Source: Deltaproteobacteria bacterium (GTDB taxonomy: Bacteria; Desulfobacterota; Binatia; UBA9968). Taken from it: a stretch of 24,826 bases of DNA. The stretch lies in contig JAJONK010000032.1 in assembly GCA_021323355.1 (NCBI GenBank), positions 1-24,826 on the forward strand, in the 5' to 3' direction. The notes below the pieces were generated by a model. It did no database searches. It was given only the letters and a program-made list of their open reading frames with translations, and had not been told where the DNA came from. Positions 14,783 to 22,525 of this stretch are shown one piece after another. Made by a program: the position numbers and the translations under genes. Each line of letters starts with the position of its first letter. The stretch's first letter is position 1.

Positions 14783-14809
14783 TTGACAAAGGCAACCGTT
14801 TGTTATGAT
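14783..14809 (+). promoter_or_regulatory. Sigma-70-like promoter with extended -10 for the amidase-like gene
   Basis: TTGACA (14783-14788) is a perfect -35. TATGAT (14804-14809) with TG one base upstream is an extended -10. The spacer is 15 bases, shorter than the ideal 17, which the extended -10 could offset. The predicted start is near 14816, inside the following inverted repeat. Confidence 0.55.
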
Positions 14810-14811
14810 CT

Positions 14812-14832
14812 GGCCGGGTAAATATCCCGGCC
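14812..14832 (+). repeat. 7-7-7 inverted repeat over the amidase transcription start
   Basis: GGCCGGG (14812-14818) and CCCGGCC (14826-14832) are perfect inverted copies around a seven-base AT-rich centre. The repeat lies two bases after the -10 and one base before the AGGAGG ribosome binding site (14834-14839). It could be a repressor site or, in RNA, a hairpin that hides the ribosome binding site. Confidence 0.55.
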
Positions 14833-14846
14833 TAGGAGGCGCAAGA

Positions 14847-15566
14847 ATGGCAAGTTGGGACGATATACTAACGGTTAGAGACAAAGAAGTTTTCTCCAAA
14901 TCCGGCTACGGTAAACGCGCTGGGTTCGGGCAGAGACCTGCGGTCTTGGTGATCGATGTTAATTACAACTTCGTCGGTGATAAGCCGGAGCCGATTCTCG
15001 ATTCAATCAAACGTTTTCGCAACAGCTGCGGTGCCGAAGGTTGGGAAGGCGTTCACCGTATCGGCGAGCTACTTGCCGAATGTAGAAAGAAACATCTGCC
15101 GACTTTCTATACTACCGGCCACGATGATCGAACCAACGCAGTTGCCTTCGGCCGTTGGCAAGCTAAGAATAGTCGCTCGACCGAGGATATGACCGATACT
15201 TGGGATAAGGGCAACGACATTGTCGATGAAATCGCTCCTCGAGGGGGAGACATCGTTGTACGCAAACAAAAACCCAGCGCCTTCTTCGGCACACCTTTGA
15301 TGAGCATGCTAAACGAGGTGCACGCCGACAGCGTTTTGGTCACTGGCACCACGACCAGCGGCTGCGTTCGTGCTAGCGTCATCGACGCGTTTTCCTACAA
15401 TTTGAAAGTTTCAGTGGTGGAAGACTGCGTTTTTGATCGTGGCCAGGCATCGCACAAGATCAATCTTTTCGACATGGCGATGAAGTATGCGGATGTCATC
15501 TCGCTTCAGGAAACAGTCGAATACGTTCGGGGATTACCCGATAATCTTTTTGCTCCAGCGTTGTAA
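14847..15566 (+). CDS. Isochorismatase-fold amidohydrolase, N-carbamoylsarcosine-amidase-like
   Basis: The 239-residue soluble cysteine hydrolase has its triad visible: Asp37 (in VLVIDVNYNF), Lys139 (in VVRKQKPSAFFGT) and Cys172 (in TGTTTSGCVRAS). The TTTSGCVRASVIDAF signature and longer N-terminal extension fit the N-carbamoylsarcosine/maleamate amidohydrolase subgroup rather than nicotinamidase. The reaction should be hydrolysis of a carbamoyl or amide group; the substrate is not known. I chose the ATG at 14847 because AGGAGG (14834-14839) is seven bases ahead. A longer frame from 14805 would add 14 residues encoded across the promoter's inverted repeat and is unlikely. TauE/SafE and UbiD-like genes lie convergent downstream. 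Confidence 0.9.
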   Translation: MASWDDILTVRDKEVFSKSGYGKRAGFGQRPAVLVIDVNYNFVGDKPEPILDSIKRFRNSCGAEGWEGVHRIGELLAECRKKHLPTFYTTGHDDRTNAVAFGRWQAKNSRSTEDMTDTWDKGNDIVDEIAPRGGDIVVRKQKPSAFFGTPLMSMLNEVHADSVLVTGTTTSGCVRASVIDAFSYNLKVSVVEDCVFDRGQASHKINLFDMAMKYADVISLQETVEYVRGLPDNLFAPAL

Positions 15567-15614
15567 ATCCGTTTCCAGGCTCGACCGACTGCGGCAGCAT
15601 CGCACCGACGCCTC

Positions 15615-16409
15615 TCAAGATGACGTCTGAGTCAGCGCGCGCACAAGAAGCGTTACCCCGATGGCAAACAGCAGGATCAAGAGAGCTCGATTGAAGGTTT
15701 GTTGGTTGATTCGGTCTTGCGTTTTGATACCCGCATAGAAGCCGACGAGAGTGAATAGCGTAACCTGCAGTGACAACATCAAAGTTGAGGCGTTAAACAG
15801 ATTCCAGCTCGAAACAGCAGCCAATTGGCTCAATTTCGTGAACACGAAGATTGTTGCGATCGATTTGATAAATTGACGTTTCTCTAACCTCAGGCTGTAG
15901 AGATAAATCGCTAGCGCCGGACCGGCGGCATTGGTAACACCGTTGAGAAAGCCGCTGATAAATCCGACCGGGATTGAAAGCAGTTTTTCCAGGCCAGGAG
16001 TAATTCTGAATTCAAACTTTAGCCAGTTGAACGCGACGAATACCAAAACCATGGTACCCAGGCAGAAGTTCAATACCCAGAGCGGCAGGTTGACCAGAAC
16101 TGCAGTACCGAGAAATACTCCGGCGATAGTCGCAAGGAAAAACCAGGCAAAGCGTCGCAAAATGGCAAAGGGAAATCCGTCACGGAATACTTGAGCAAAA
16201 TCCATGACGATGTTGGGAATCAGCAGAATGGTGATGGCTATACGAATATCCAGCAACAAAGCCACTGTCGGTGTGGCAATCAGCGGGAAGCCAAGTCCCG
16301 AAGCTCCTTTGACGAAAGCGGCAAACAGTAGGGCCATGCCGACGAGAATCAGCATAGGATCAAAATTCATAATTGATCGAGAATTGTCGGGCAGCGAGCG
16401 CCGTATCAC
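15615..16409 (-). CDS. TauE/SafE-family membrane permease
   Basis: The 264-residue integral membrane protein has about seven to eight hydrophobic helices spread over its whole length. It shows the two-fold family pattern: FVKGASGLGFPLIATPTVALLLD near the N-terminus and GFISGFLNGVTNAAGPALAIYLYSL in the middle. TauE/SafE proteins move sulfite, sulfonates or small organic anions across the inner membrane. The open frame begins at GTG 16409 with a weak AGG site. An ATG at 16370 (14th codon) starts right before the first helix and is an alternative. The gene follows the UbiD-like gene on the same strand after about 73 bases, so it may carry the substrate or product of that decarboxylase; this is inference. 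Confidence 0.88.
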   Translation of the reverse strand: MIRRSLPDNSRSIMNFDPMLILVGMALLFAAFVKGASGLGFPLIATPTVALLLDIRIAITILLIPNIVMDFAQVFRDGFPFAILRRFAWFFLATIAGVFLGTAVLVNLPLWVLNFCLGTMVLVFVAFNWLKFEFRITPGLEKLLSIPVGFISGFLNGVTNAAGPALAIYLYSLRLEKRQFIKSIATIFVFTKLSQLAAVSSWNLFNASTLMLSLQVTLFTLVGFYAGIKTQDRINQQTFNRALLILLFAIGVTLLVRALTQTSS

Positions 16410-16451
16410 GAGACCTGATCACTGGAGATGGTCGTAGTGATTGGTAGACAG

Positions 16452-16465
16452 CAACCTTAAGGTTG
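16452..16465. repeat. Perfect 14-base palindrome between the ubiD-like and tauE-like genes
   Basis: CAACCTTAAGGTTG equals its own reverse complement. It lies between the UbiD-like stop (16483) and the TauE-like start (16409). It has no U-tract, so it is more operator-like than terminator-like. Confidence 0.4.
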
Positions 16466-16482
16466 GTCGCTAGGATGTAGCG

Positions 16483-18078
16483 TTACGGCTTGGTTCTTTG
16501 TCCTTTTTGCTTGTCGCCTGTCACGAAGTATTCGCCTTTGACAGCGAGTTCCGCTTCTTCTTCATCTTGTTTTGTCCAGGCACCGAGACTGTAACCGTAC
16601 CACGGCATGCGTGGCTTGAGCGAGGGAAGACCCAGTTCTTCCCAGATGGCCCTCGACCTATCCATGAATTCCTTGCGAGGCAGAGACACCGGGGTGTAGG
16701 GCCATGGCCGCACTGCGTTGATCAGTAACGCGCTAATCGAGGCCATCCGTACTTGAAGGCTTTCCATCCCCGGCGGATGAGCGGAAGGATCCAACCCCGG
16801 CGACTTTCCTTTGGCAATAAAAATATCCTCTTCCGGCCTAACGTTGAAACAGATCGCCCAATTCACCATTGCCGGGTCGTGAATATCAATGTCCTCATCG
16901 ACCGCGATGCAGACCTTGGCATAGCTGCCCGTGAACCCGGCTGATGCGTTAAGGGCGCGCCAGGCCTCCGCTTTCGACGCATTACGCATCTTAACCACAC
17001 AGTAGGCTTGACCGCTGCCGCTTACCTCATCGTGAAGCGCCACATCCAGCACTGCAGCATTGCCGCTATCGTGACGCAGATATTTGTATAGGATCTTCTC
17101 CGTCCCGGTATGCTTTATCTTGCTCGATTCGCTGGGCGGAAACTGACTCATCAGCGCCGTATAGATTGCGTCTCTTCGATGGGTGATGCAAGTCACATCG
17201 AGATAGGGAGAAGTGGTACGATGCCCCATGTAGCCGGGGTATTCGCCAAACGGTCCTTCCGGCTCGAGAGAGTCAGTGGGAATCGTTCCCTCGATGACAA
17301 TTTCCGTAGTGGCCGGCACCAAAAGATCGACGGTTTTACATTGCACTAACTCAACTGGTTCACCAGCCAAGCCGCCGGCAAGTCGATATTCGTCGAAATC
17401 GTAGGCAATCTTTGCGGTCGCGGCATAGGCGATACTAGGAATAACCCCGATGGCGATCGCCGCCTGCAACGGCACACCCTTGCCCTTACACTTGCGCCAG
17501 TGTTGCCCCATGTGTTGCGATGTGAATAATCCGCCGGCCCGATCCGGAGATTTGACTTGACTACGATAATTGCCGATGTTGTAGACGCCGGTTTCGATGT
17601 CTTTGGTGATCCAGTTGGCTGAAGTCAAATATGGAGCATTATCAAAGCCGGGCGTAGAGATCGGTACCGGGAGCATATCCAATCCATGACCGTTCAACAG
17701 CTCCTTGTCGGTCCAAACCATTTCCTGAGCTGGCCCCGCAGCGACTTTTTCGGGCTCAATGGGACTCAACTGAGCTTTGTTCCAGCGCTCGTGGATCTCC
17801 TCAGGTCGGCACATCAAACCGATGGCATAGATCTCGGTCGTCGCGGCCAACGTTCCTACCGTCACCGGCATCGAATACTGCTTGCCTTTTGCATCAACGA
17901 CCTTTTCAAACAGAAAAGCTTTGCGCTGCTCTTCGTCTAACCCACGAAACTGCCACCGAACCAATGGCATCAATTCAGTATCTTTATCGATCCTTCGACG
18001 GATTCGAATCAATTTTTCTCGATCCTCAAGTTCCTTCAGATGGGCGCGGAAGTCGCGGTAGTATTTTTGGCTCGCCAT
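16483..18078 (-). CDS. UbiD-family prenylated-FMN decarboxylase
   Basis: The 531-residue protein fits the UbiD family of reversible non-oxidative decarboxylases, which act on aromatic or alpha,beta-unsaturated carboxylic acids using prenylated FMN. Visible signatures are NIGNYRSQV (from 168), LAGGLAGEPVELV (from 233) and LEPEGPFGEYPGYMG (271-285), which carries the catalytic glutamate network. Near the C-terminus, the 'DEDIDIHDPAMVNWAICFNVRPEED' segment is typical. The start at 18078 (MASQKYYRDF) was chosen because GAGAGG stands just upstream and family members begin like this; the open frame reaches 18186. No ubiX-like prenyltransferase is in the window, so the cofactor must be made elsewhere. 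Substrate unknown; catabolism of an aromatic acid is more likely than ubiquinone synthesis, because no ubi genes surround it. Confidence 0.92.
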   Translation of the reverse strand: MASQKYYRDFRAHLKELEDREKLIRIRRRIDKDTELMPLVRWQFRGLDEEQRKAFLFEKVVDAKGKQYSMPVTVGTLAATTEIYAIGLMCRPEEIHERWNKAQLSPIEPEKVAAGPAQEMVWTDKELLNGHGLDMLPVPISTPGFDNAPYLTSANWITKDIETGVYNIGNYRSQVKSPDRAGGLFTSQHMGQHWRKCKGKGVPLQAAIAIGVIPSIAYAATAKIAYDFDEYRLAGGLAGEPVELVQCKTVDLLVPATTEIVIEGTIPTDSLEPEGPFGEYPGYMGHRTTSPYLDVTCITHRRDAIYTALMSQFPPSESSKIKHTGTEKILYKYLRHDSGNAAVLDVALHDEVSGSGQAYCVVKMRNASKAEAWRALNASAGFTGSYAKVCIAVDEDIDIHDPAMVNWAICFNVRPEEDIFIAKGKSPGLDPSAHPPGMESLQVRMASISALLINAVRPWPYTPVSLPRKEFMDRSRAIWEELGLPSLKPRMPWYGYSLGAWTKQDEEEAELAVKGEYFVTGDKQKGQRTKP

Positions 18079-18125
18079 GGAACCTCTCTCGAATGTGCTT
18101 CTGACATGTATCGTCGCACCCGAGT

Positions 18126-18138
18126 TGCTTGTCAAGCA
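18126..18138 (-). promoter_or_regulatory. Inverted repeat containing a -35 box upstream of the UbiD-like gene
   Basis: TGCTTGTCAAGCA is a perfect 6-1-6 inverted repeat. On the minus strand it contains the consensus -35 hexamer TTGACA (18135-18130). The -10 at 17-base spacing is poor (GATACA, 18112-18107). A regulator bound here would compete with RNA polymerase. Confidence 0.4.
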
Positions 18139-18352
18139 TGCTGGAAATCGGTTACCAATGCACAGTAAGGTTCGCATCGGCATCAAATCACCCTACCACA
18201 TGCGCACAGTCTGTCGTGAAGCGGGCTTCGTTAGCACTTTTTTTGATGGCTTCGATGGGTATAAACGAGCCCGGCGTTTTTGCTTTTGCATCGGAGACGT
18301 CTTTGCTACACTGCTAACCTTGTCTGACTGAACAACTAGCGGCTGCAGCTTT

Positions 18353-20788
18353 ATGCACGAAAACTTCTCAAAACCCCTATCTCCGGTATTCGGGCCACCA
18401 GCGCCAGCGCCACTTCTCTTCGGCAGATCTGGTTCAGCTATATATTGGCTGACAATCACCGCGCTTCTATTCGGCGTTTTTCTCGCCGACCTATATTCGC
18501 CATTCGGTGTTGCCATACCGACCAGTTATGTGGCTGCGCTACTACTAGTGCTGGCGCTACCAGGAGCTCGCGAGAAAATTCTGATCGCTCTGCTTAGTAC
18601 GGTGCTCATTATCCTGGATTATCTTCTATCGCCCGGCTCACCTGGAATTCCCGGGTGGATCCCCATTTTCAATGACGTGCTCACGGTGACCCTAATTTGG
18701 ATCGTCGCCGGGCTGGGCCTACGTCACAGGCGCGCGCAAGATGCGATGCGCCGGAGTGAAGAGCGGTTTCGTGCGCTGGTAGAAGCATCATCACAAATCG
18801 TTTGGACAGCGGATGGCGCAGGAAATATCATTGAAGACTCACCTTCCTGGCGGGCATTTACTGGTCAAACATTTGAGCAACGGCGCGGCTCCGGCTGGCT
18901 TAATGCGTACCATCCTAACGATCATAAGAGAGTCCAAATGCAATGGGAAGACGCGACCGCGCGAAAAAAACCTCTCGAAGCTCAGTACCGCCTTCGCCGG
19001 TACGATGGTCAGTGGCGATGGACTTTAGTTCGGGCCGTTCCGCTATTGTCGGCTGATGGCTCAGCGCGCGGCTGGGTGGGTATGAACACCGATATCACTG
19101 AACGTAAACAGGCCGAGGCGGACACGCTTTTTTTGCTCGACCTTAGTGATTGTATTCGCCTGGCCTCGGATCCGGATGAGTTGACTTGGGCCGTTGCCGT
19201 CGCACTTGGCGAATATCTACAAACCGAGCGCTGCAGTTTTACCGAGGCTGATCCTGAGAGGGGTCGATTCACCATTCATCGCGATTATCATCTTAATCTC
19301 CCTTCTTTGGCTGGAACTTATCGGCTGAGGGCTCTTGGCCCGAAGATCGTCAGCGACTGTCAGGCCGGTCACAATACCGTAGTCTTTGACACTTCCCGAG
19401 ATGACCGAACCGCGATTTACAGCGGATATTATCAGCGAATCGGCGTTGGAGCTTTCGCGGCTACCCCGCTATTGCGCGAAGGCAGGCTTGTGTCCGCGTT
19501 GTTTGTCTCTACAGCTGAACCCCGTGAGTGGAGCGAGCGGGAGGTCTCGCTCATCGCTGCCGCGGCCGAGCGCACCTGGCTAGCAGTAGAAAGGCTGCGC
19601 CTGAACAGCGCCTTAAGTCAAAGCGAAGAAGCGTTGCGCGATGCCGATCGGCGGAAGGACGAGTTCTTGGCAACCTTAGCGCACGAATTAAGAAATCCGC
19701 TAGCTCTAGTGCGAAACGTTGTCAGCTTATCTCAGGCTTCTGGCTTTTCCGAAGCCCAACAGCGCTGGGGTAGGGATGTCATCGATAAGCAAGTAGGATA
19801 TCTGACACGGCTCACCGATGATCTTTTCGATATAAGCCGTATCACGCGAGAGAAGCTAGGTCTCCATAAAGAACACGTGGAGCTAAGTGAAATTGTTAAG
19901 ACCGCAGTAGAATCAAGCCGTCCGCTAATCGAAGAGCGAGGCCACAAAATCACAATTACACTGCCCGCATCACCTGTCTACGTAGACGCGGACCGGGTTC
20001 GGTTAACACAAGTAGTTATGAACTTGATCAATAATGCCGCTAAATACACGCCTGATCCAGGTCAAATTTGGTTAACTCTTGAACTGGATAACGGCCAGGC
20101 AGTCCTGCAGGTTAAGGATACCGGGATCGGCATCGCCCCCGAAGACCTGCCACGTTTGTTCGATTTGTTCTATCAAGCCGACCGATCGTTCACCCGTGCC
20201 GAGGGCGGTCTCGGGCTAGGCCTGACTCTGGTACACAGAATTCTTGAACTCCACGGGGGAACAGTACAGGCTTTCAGCTTAGGAGCCAAACAAGGTAGCC
20301 AGTTCGTCGTCAGTTTGCCTGTGCTGCAGAAATCATCTCGGCAAGAATTCAGCAAAGAAGCTAATACCGTTTTTTCCACTGCAAAGAGCCAGGTCCGACG
20401 CATCCTTGTCGCGGACGACTTCCCACAAGCGGCTGAAACGCTAGCCGGATTATTGCGGCAGGAAGGATACGAAGTGCAAATTGCCCAGGACGGCCTTGAA
20501 GCTTTTAGAGCTGCGGAGCTCTCGCATCCAGATGTCATTGTACTCGACCTCGCGATGCCGGAATTAAATGGCTACGATGCCGCGCGCAAAATACGCGAGC
20601 AGCCTTGGGGCAAACAGATTGTACTCATCGCTCTTACCGGGTGGGGGCAGCAACGGGACCGGCACCGCACCAAAGAGGCTGGATTTGACGCGCACCTGAC
20701 GAAACCGGTTAAGTACGAAGCGATCTTAGAATTGCTCGGAAATTTACCCGGCCGCCAGCGGCCAGAATCAGCGGCGCCGGCAAATTGA
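18353..20788 (+). CDS. Membrane-bound hybrid histidine kinase (PAS-GAF-HisKA-HATPase-REC)
   Basis: The 811-residue sensor has four membrane helices (about 30-50, 54-70, 75-93 and 108-124) with very short loops, then a PAS domain with PAC segment (134-252). A GAF domain (about 262-412) and a HisKA domain with His444 in LAHELRNPLAL follow. The HATPase domain (about 545-655) has MNLINNAAKYTP, VKDTGIGIAPE and GGLGLGL. A C-terminal receiver (683-800) has Asp732 as phospho-acceptor and Lys in LTKPV. There is no DNA-binding output domain, so phosphate is likely passed on to a separate phosphotransfer protein or regulator not in the window. The PAS and GAF domains suggest sensing of a cytosolic ligand, redox state or light; no diagnostic cofactor residue is obvious. 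The ATG has no good ribosome binding site. A small Smr gene follows after 21 bases. Confidence 0.93.
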   Translation: MHENFSKPLSPVFGPPAPAPLLFGRSGSAIYWLTITALLFGVFLADLYSPFGVAIPTSYVAALLLVLALPGAREKILIALLSTVLIILDYLLSPGSPGIPGWIPIFNDVLTVTLIWIVAGLGLRHRRAQDAMRRSEERFRALVEASSQIVWTADGAGNIIEDSPSWRAFTGQTFEQRRGSGWLNAYHPNDHKRVQMQWEDATARKKPLEAQYRLRRYDGQWRWTLVRAVPLLSADGSARGWVGMNTDITERKQAEADTLFLLDLSDCIRLASDPDELTWAVAVALGEYLQTERCSFTEADPERGRFTIHRDYHLNLPSLAGTYRLRALGPKIVSDCQAGHNTVVFDTSRDDRTAIYSGYYQRIGVGAFAATPLLREGRLVSALFVSTAEPREWSEREVSLIAAAAERTWLAVERLRLNSALSQSEEALRDADRRKDEFLATLAHELRNPLALVRNVVSLSQASGFSEAQQRWGRDVIDKQVGYLTRLTDDLFDISRITREKLGLHKEHVELSEIVKTAVESSRPLIEERGHKITITLPASPVYVDADRVRLTQVVMNLINNAAKYTPDPGQIWLTLELDNGQAVLQVKDTGIGIAPEDLPRLFDLFYQADRSFTRAEGGLGLGLTLVHRILELHGGTVQAFSLGAKQGSQFVVSLPVLQKSSRQEFSKEANTVFSTAKSQVRRILVADDFPQAAETLAGLLRQEGYEVQIAQDGLEAFRAAELSHPDVIVLDLAMPELNGYDAARKIREQPWGKQIVLIALTGWGQQRDRHRTKEAGFDAHLTKPVKYEAILELLGNLPGRQRPESAAPAN

Positions 20789-20809
20789 CCAAACAGCAAA
20801 GGACTCGAG

Positions 20810-21112
20810 TTGTCATCGATGTCTGAGAGTGATCCTCCCTTTGACGAACCGGTGGTTCTTCCTCCTGAAGATGTTCTTGATCTTCATCCGTTTCAGCCCA
20901 AAGATATCCCCAGCGTGGTTGAGGAATACTTGGAGGAATGCCAGCGATCGGGATTCCGGCATGTCCGTCTCATTCATGGCAAAGGCGCAGGCGTACAACG
21001 CGCCATAATCCGATCTCTTCTGGATAAACATCCGGCGGTTGTTTCTTTCGAAGATGCCCCAGCCGAAGCCGGCAGTTGGGGAGCCACTATCATCAGCTTG
21101 CTGGTTGATTAA
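20810..21112 (+). CDS. Stand-alone Smr-domain protein
   Basis: This 100-residue protein carries a complete Smr domain, the nuclease/nucleic-acid-binding fold at the C-terminus of MutS2. Visible motifs are DLHPF (24-28) in place of DLHG, then IHGKGAGVQR (HGKG at 56-59) and AGSWGATII (87-95), the usual GxGAT element. Stand-alone Smr proteins often act as endonucleases in RNA or DNA handling; the true substrate here is unknown. Translation probably starts at TTG 20810, because AAAGGA (20798-20803) is six bases upstream. An ATG at 20819 would be 15 bases away. The last 20 bases overlap the 3' end of the convergent hydrolase gene. Confidence 0.88.
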   Translation: MSSMSESDPPFDEPVVLPPEDVLDLHPFQPKDIPSVVEEYLEECQRSGFRHVRLIHGKGAGVQRAIIRSLLDKHPAVVSFEDAPAEAGSWGATIISLLVD

Positions 21113-21941
21113 AAATCGACTGCTGGAAGTCGATCTTTGTAATGATGCGATCAAAGATATCCTTCCACACGCGTGGATCACTGTCGATGTTGCGGTGTTC
21201 AGCGCAAATTCCGCTATAGGGGCCCCGCGGGTTGGGTATGGCAATATTGATTGCTTCTGTGCCGATGGGATCCTCTGCCTTGATTGTCTCTAAACCTCGA
21301 CAAAGCGTGAAGGATGCCGGGACGTAGAAATTGAGGGCGCGCTTTACGTTGTTGGGCACCGAACCGTTAGACCAAAAGCTCTCGATGTAGACCAATGCGT
21401 CGACCGCAATTTGCCTTCGTTTTAAATCTCTCGCTAGCTCCTCGACGACCTGTCCACCGAAACTGTGGCCAACCAGTAGTATTCGATCTCGGACGCAGTA
21501 GATAGCCTCAAGGAGGTCGCTAACAACCTGACTATCGCCACGAATCATTATGGTGATACTGTTTGGGAAGTGTCGTCCTATCTGTAATGCAGCAACATGC
21601 ATCACCGACTCACGGTACGCGATCTCAGTAACCGCCCGCTGATCTTGGAGGTCGATAGCTTGATACGGCAACCATTGCTGCGGGTCAAACCACTCGGCGT
21701 CGTCCCATGTCGGCGGATTGCCGCCATGCACTCCGATAAAGATGATCCTTCCCGTGGGCGCCGGAACATTGAGGGCAGGAAGATCGGCGGCGACTTGTGC
21801 GGCCGTATTTACGCGCTTGAAGGGGGTTGCTTGCCACGCGGTGCCAAGCGGCAGACTCGAACTGACGGCCTGGCAACTCATGGTTCCGCTCAGCATGAGC
21901 AACAGCCACGTAAGCGTGACATCGTTGAGATGACGAGGCAT
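21093..21941 (-). CDS. Alpha/beta-fold hydrolase, probably exported or lipoprotein
   Basis: The 282-residue protein has an N-terminal hydrophobic leader (about residues 8-22) with a possible lipobox-like TMSC or ordinary signal peptide. The hydrolase core has IIFIGVHGG (oxyanion region, 66-74) and the nucleophile elbow GHSFGG (158-163) with Ser160. A likely catalytic His249 lies in AEHRNIDSDPRVW near the C-terminus. This is the layout of small serine esterases and lipases. Substrate unknown. The start at 21941 has no clear ribosome binding site, so it may shift slightly. Its 3' end overlaps the Smr gene by 20 bases, tail to tail. lspA lies 86 bases upstream on the same strand; whether they share a transcript is unclear. 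Confidence 0.8.
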   Translation of the reverse strand: MPRHLNDVTLTWLLLMLSGTMSCQAVSSSLPLGTAWQATPFKRVNTAAQVAADLPALNVPAPTGRIIFIGVHGGNPPTWDDAEWFDPQQWLPYQAIDLQDQRAVTEIAYRESVMHVAALQIGRHFPNSITIMIRGDSQVVSDLLEAIYCVRDRILLVGHSFGGQVVEELARDLKRRQIAVDALVYIESFWSNGSVPNNVKRALNFYVPASFTLCRGLETIKAEDPIGTEAINIAIPNPRGPYSGICAEHRNIDSDPRVWKDIFDRIITKIDFQQSIFNQPAS

Positions 21942-22027
21942 CAGTTCGGCTGGATTACTGCATGCTATAAATCGTCCGATAAGAGCTTACAAATCGAACA
22001 ACAGCATGCGTCGGCGCACTAGCAAAG

Positions 22028-22525
22028 CTACTTTGCGGCGAACGGATCATCGCCTTTTACTGTGGCGAGATAATAGACCGTTATGCCCACACCGATCGTT
22101 ATAAAACTATCGGCTAGATTGAACGCCGGCCAATGGTAATCGGACCAATACACGTCCAAGAAATCGACCACCTCGCCATGAATGATTCGATCGATGAGAT
22201 TGCCGATGGCGCCGCCAAGAATAAACGCGAGAGCCGTAATTAGACCAGTCTCGGTTTGCCGCAGGCGCTTCAACATCATAAAAATAAACCCGATCGCTAC
22301 AAGCGAAACAGTAATCAAAAACGGCAACCGAAATGCTTCATGGCTGCCGGAGAAGATACCGAACGCAGCCCCTGTGTTGCGGATATACGTGAGGCTGAAC
22401 AATCCATCGATGATCGGGATGGAGTGATGCAGCGGCATAGTGCGATCTACTACATACTTCGTCACTTGATCAGCGATTACGATGAAACCAAGGCAGCCGG
22501 CGACGATCCTTGTTTTGCGACTCAA
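22028..22525 (-). CDS. lspA: Lipoprotein signal peptidase (signal peptidase II)
   Basis: LspA is the inner-membrane aspartyl protease that cleaves prolipoprotein signal peptides before the lipidated cysteine. From TTG 22525 it has 165 residues, the normal family length, with four membrane helices. Family motifs are visible: DQVTKYVVD near the N-terminus, YIRNTGAAFG (with the conserved Asn), GGAIGNLIDRIIHGEVVDFLD (first catalytic Asp in NLIDR) and FNLADSFITIGV (second catalytic Asp). The TTG overlaps the ileS stop as TTGA, and GGAG (22533-22536) is seven bases upstream. An upstream in-frame TTG at 22558 would give 176 residues and is less likely. The lipoprotein candidates in this window are potential clients. 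Confidence 0.95.
   Translation of the reverse strand: MSRKTRIVAGCLGFIVIADQVTKYVVDRTMPLHHSIPIIDGLFSLTYIRNTGAAFGIFSGSHEAFRLPFLITVSLVAIGFIFMMLKRLRQTETGLITALAFILGGAIGNLIDRIIHGEVVDFLDVYWSDYHWPAFNLADSFITIGVGITVYYLATVKGDDPFAAK

Noticed and set aside
18215..18245. GAAGC/GCTTC stem followed by a T-run, a possible terminator upstream of the hybrid kinase
   Set aside because: The stem leaves a two-base loop and is separated from the T-run by unpaired bases. No gene ends just upstream on that strand.
22023..22037. GCAAAG-CTA-CTTTGC hairpin at the lspA stop codon
   Set aside because: It is only a six-base stem with a three-base loop, mostly inside coding sequence and without a U-tract. Chance is sufficient.
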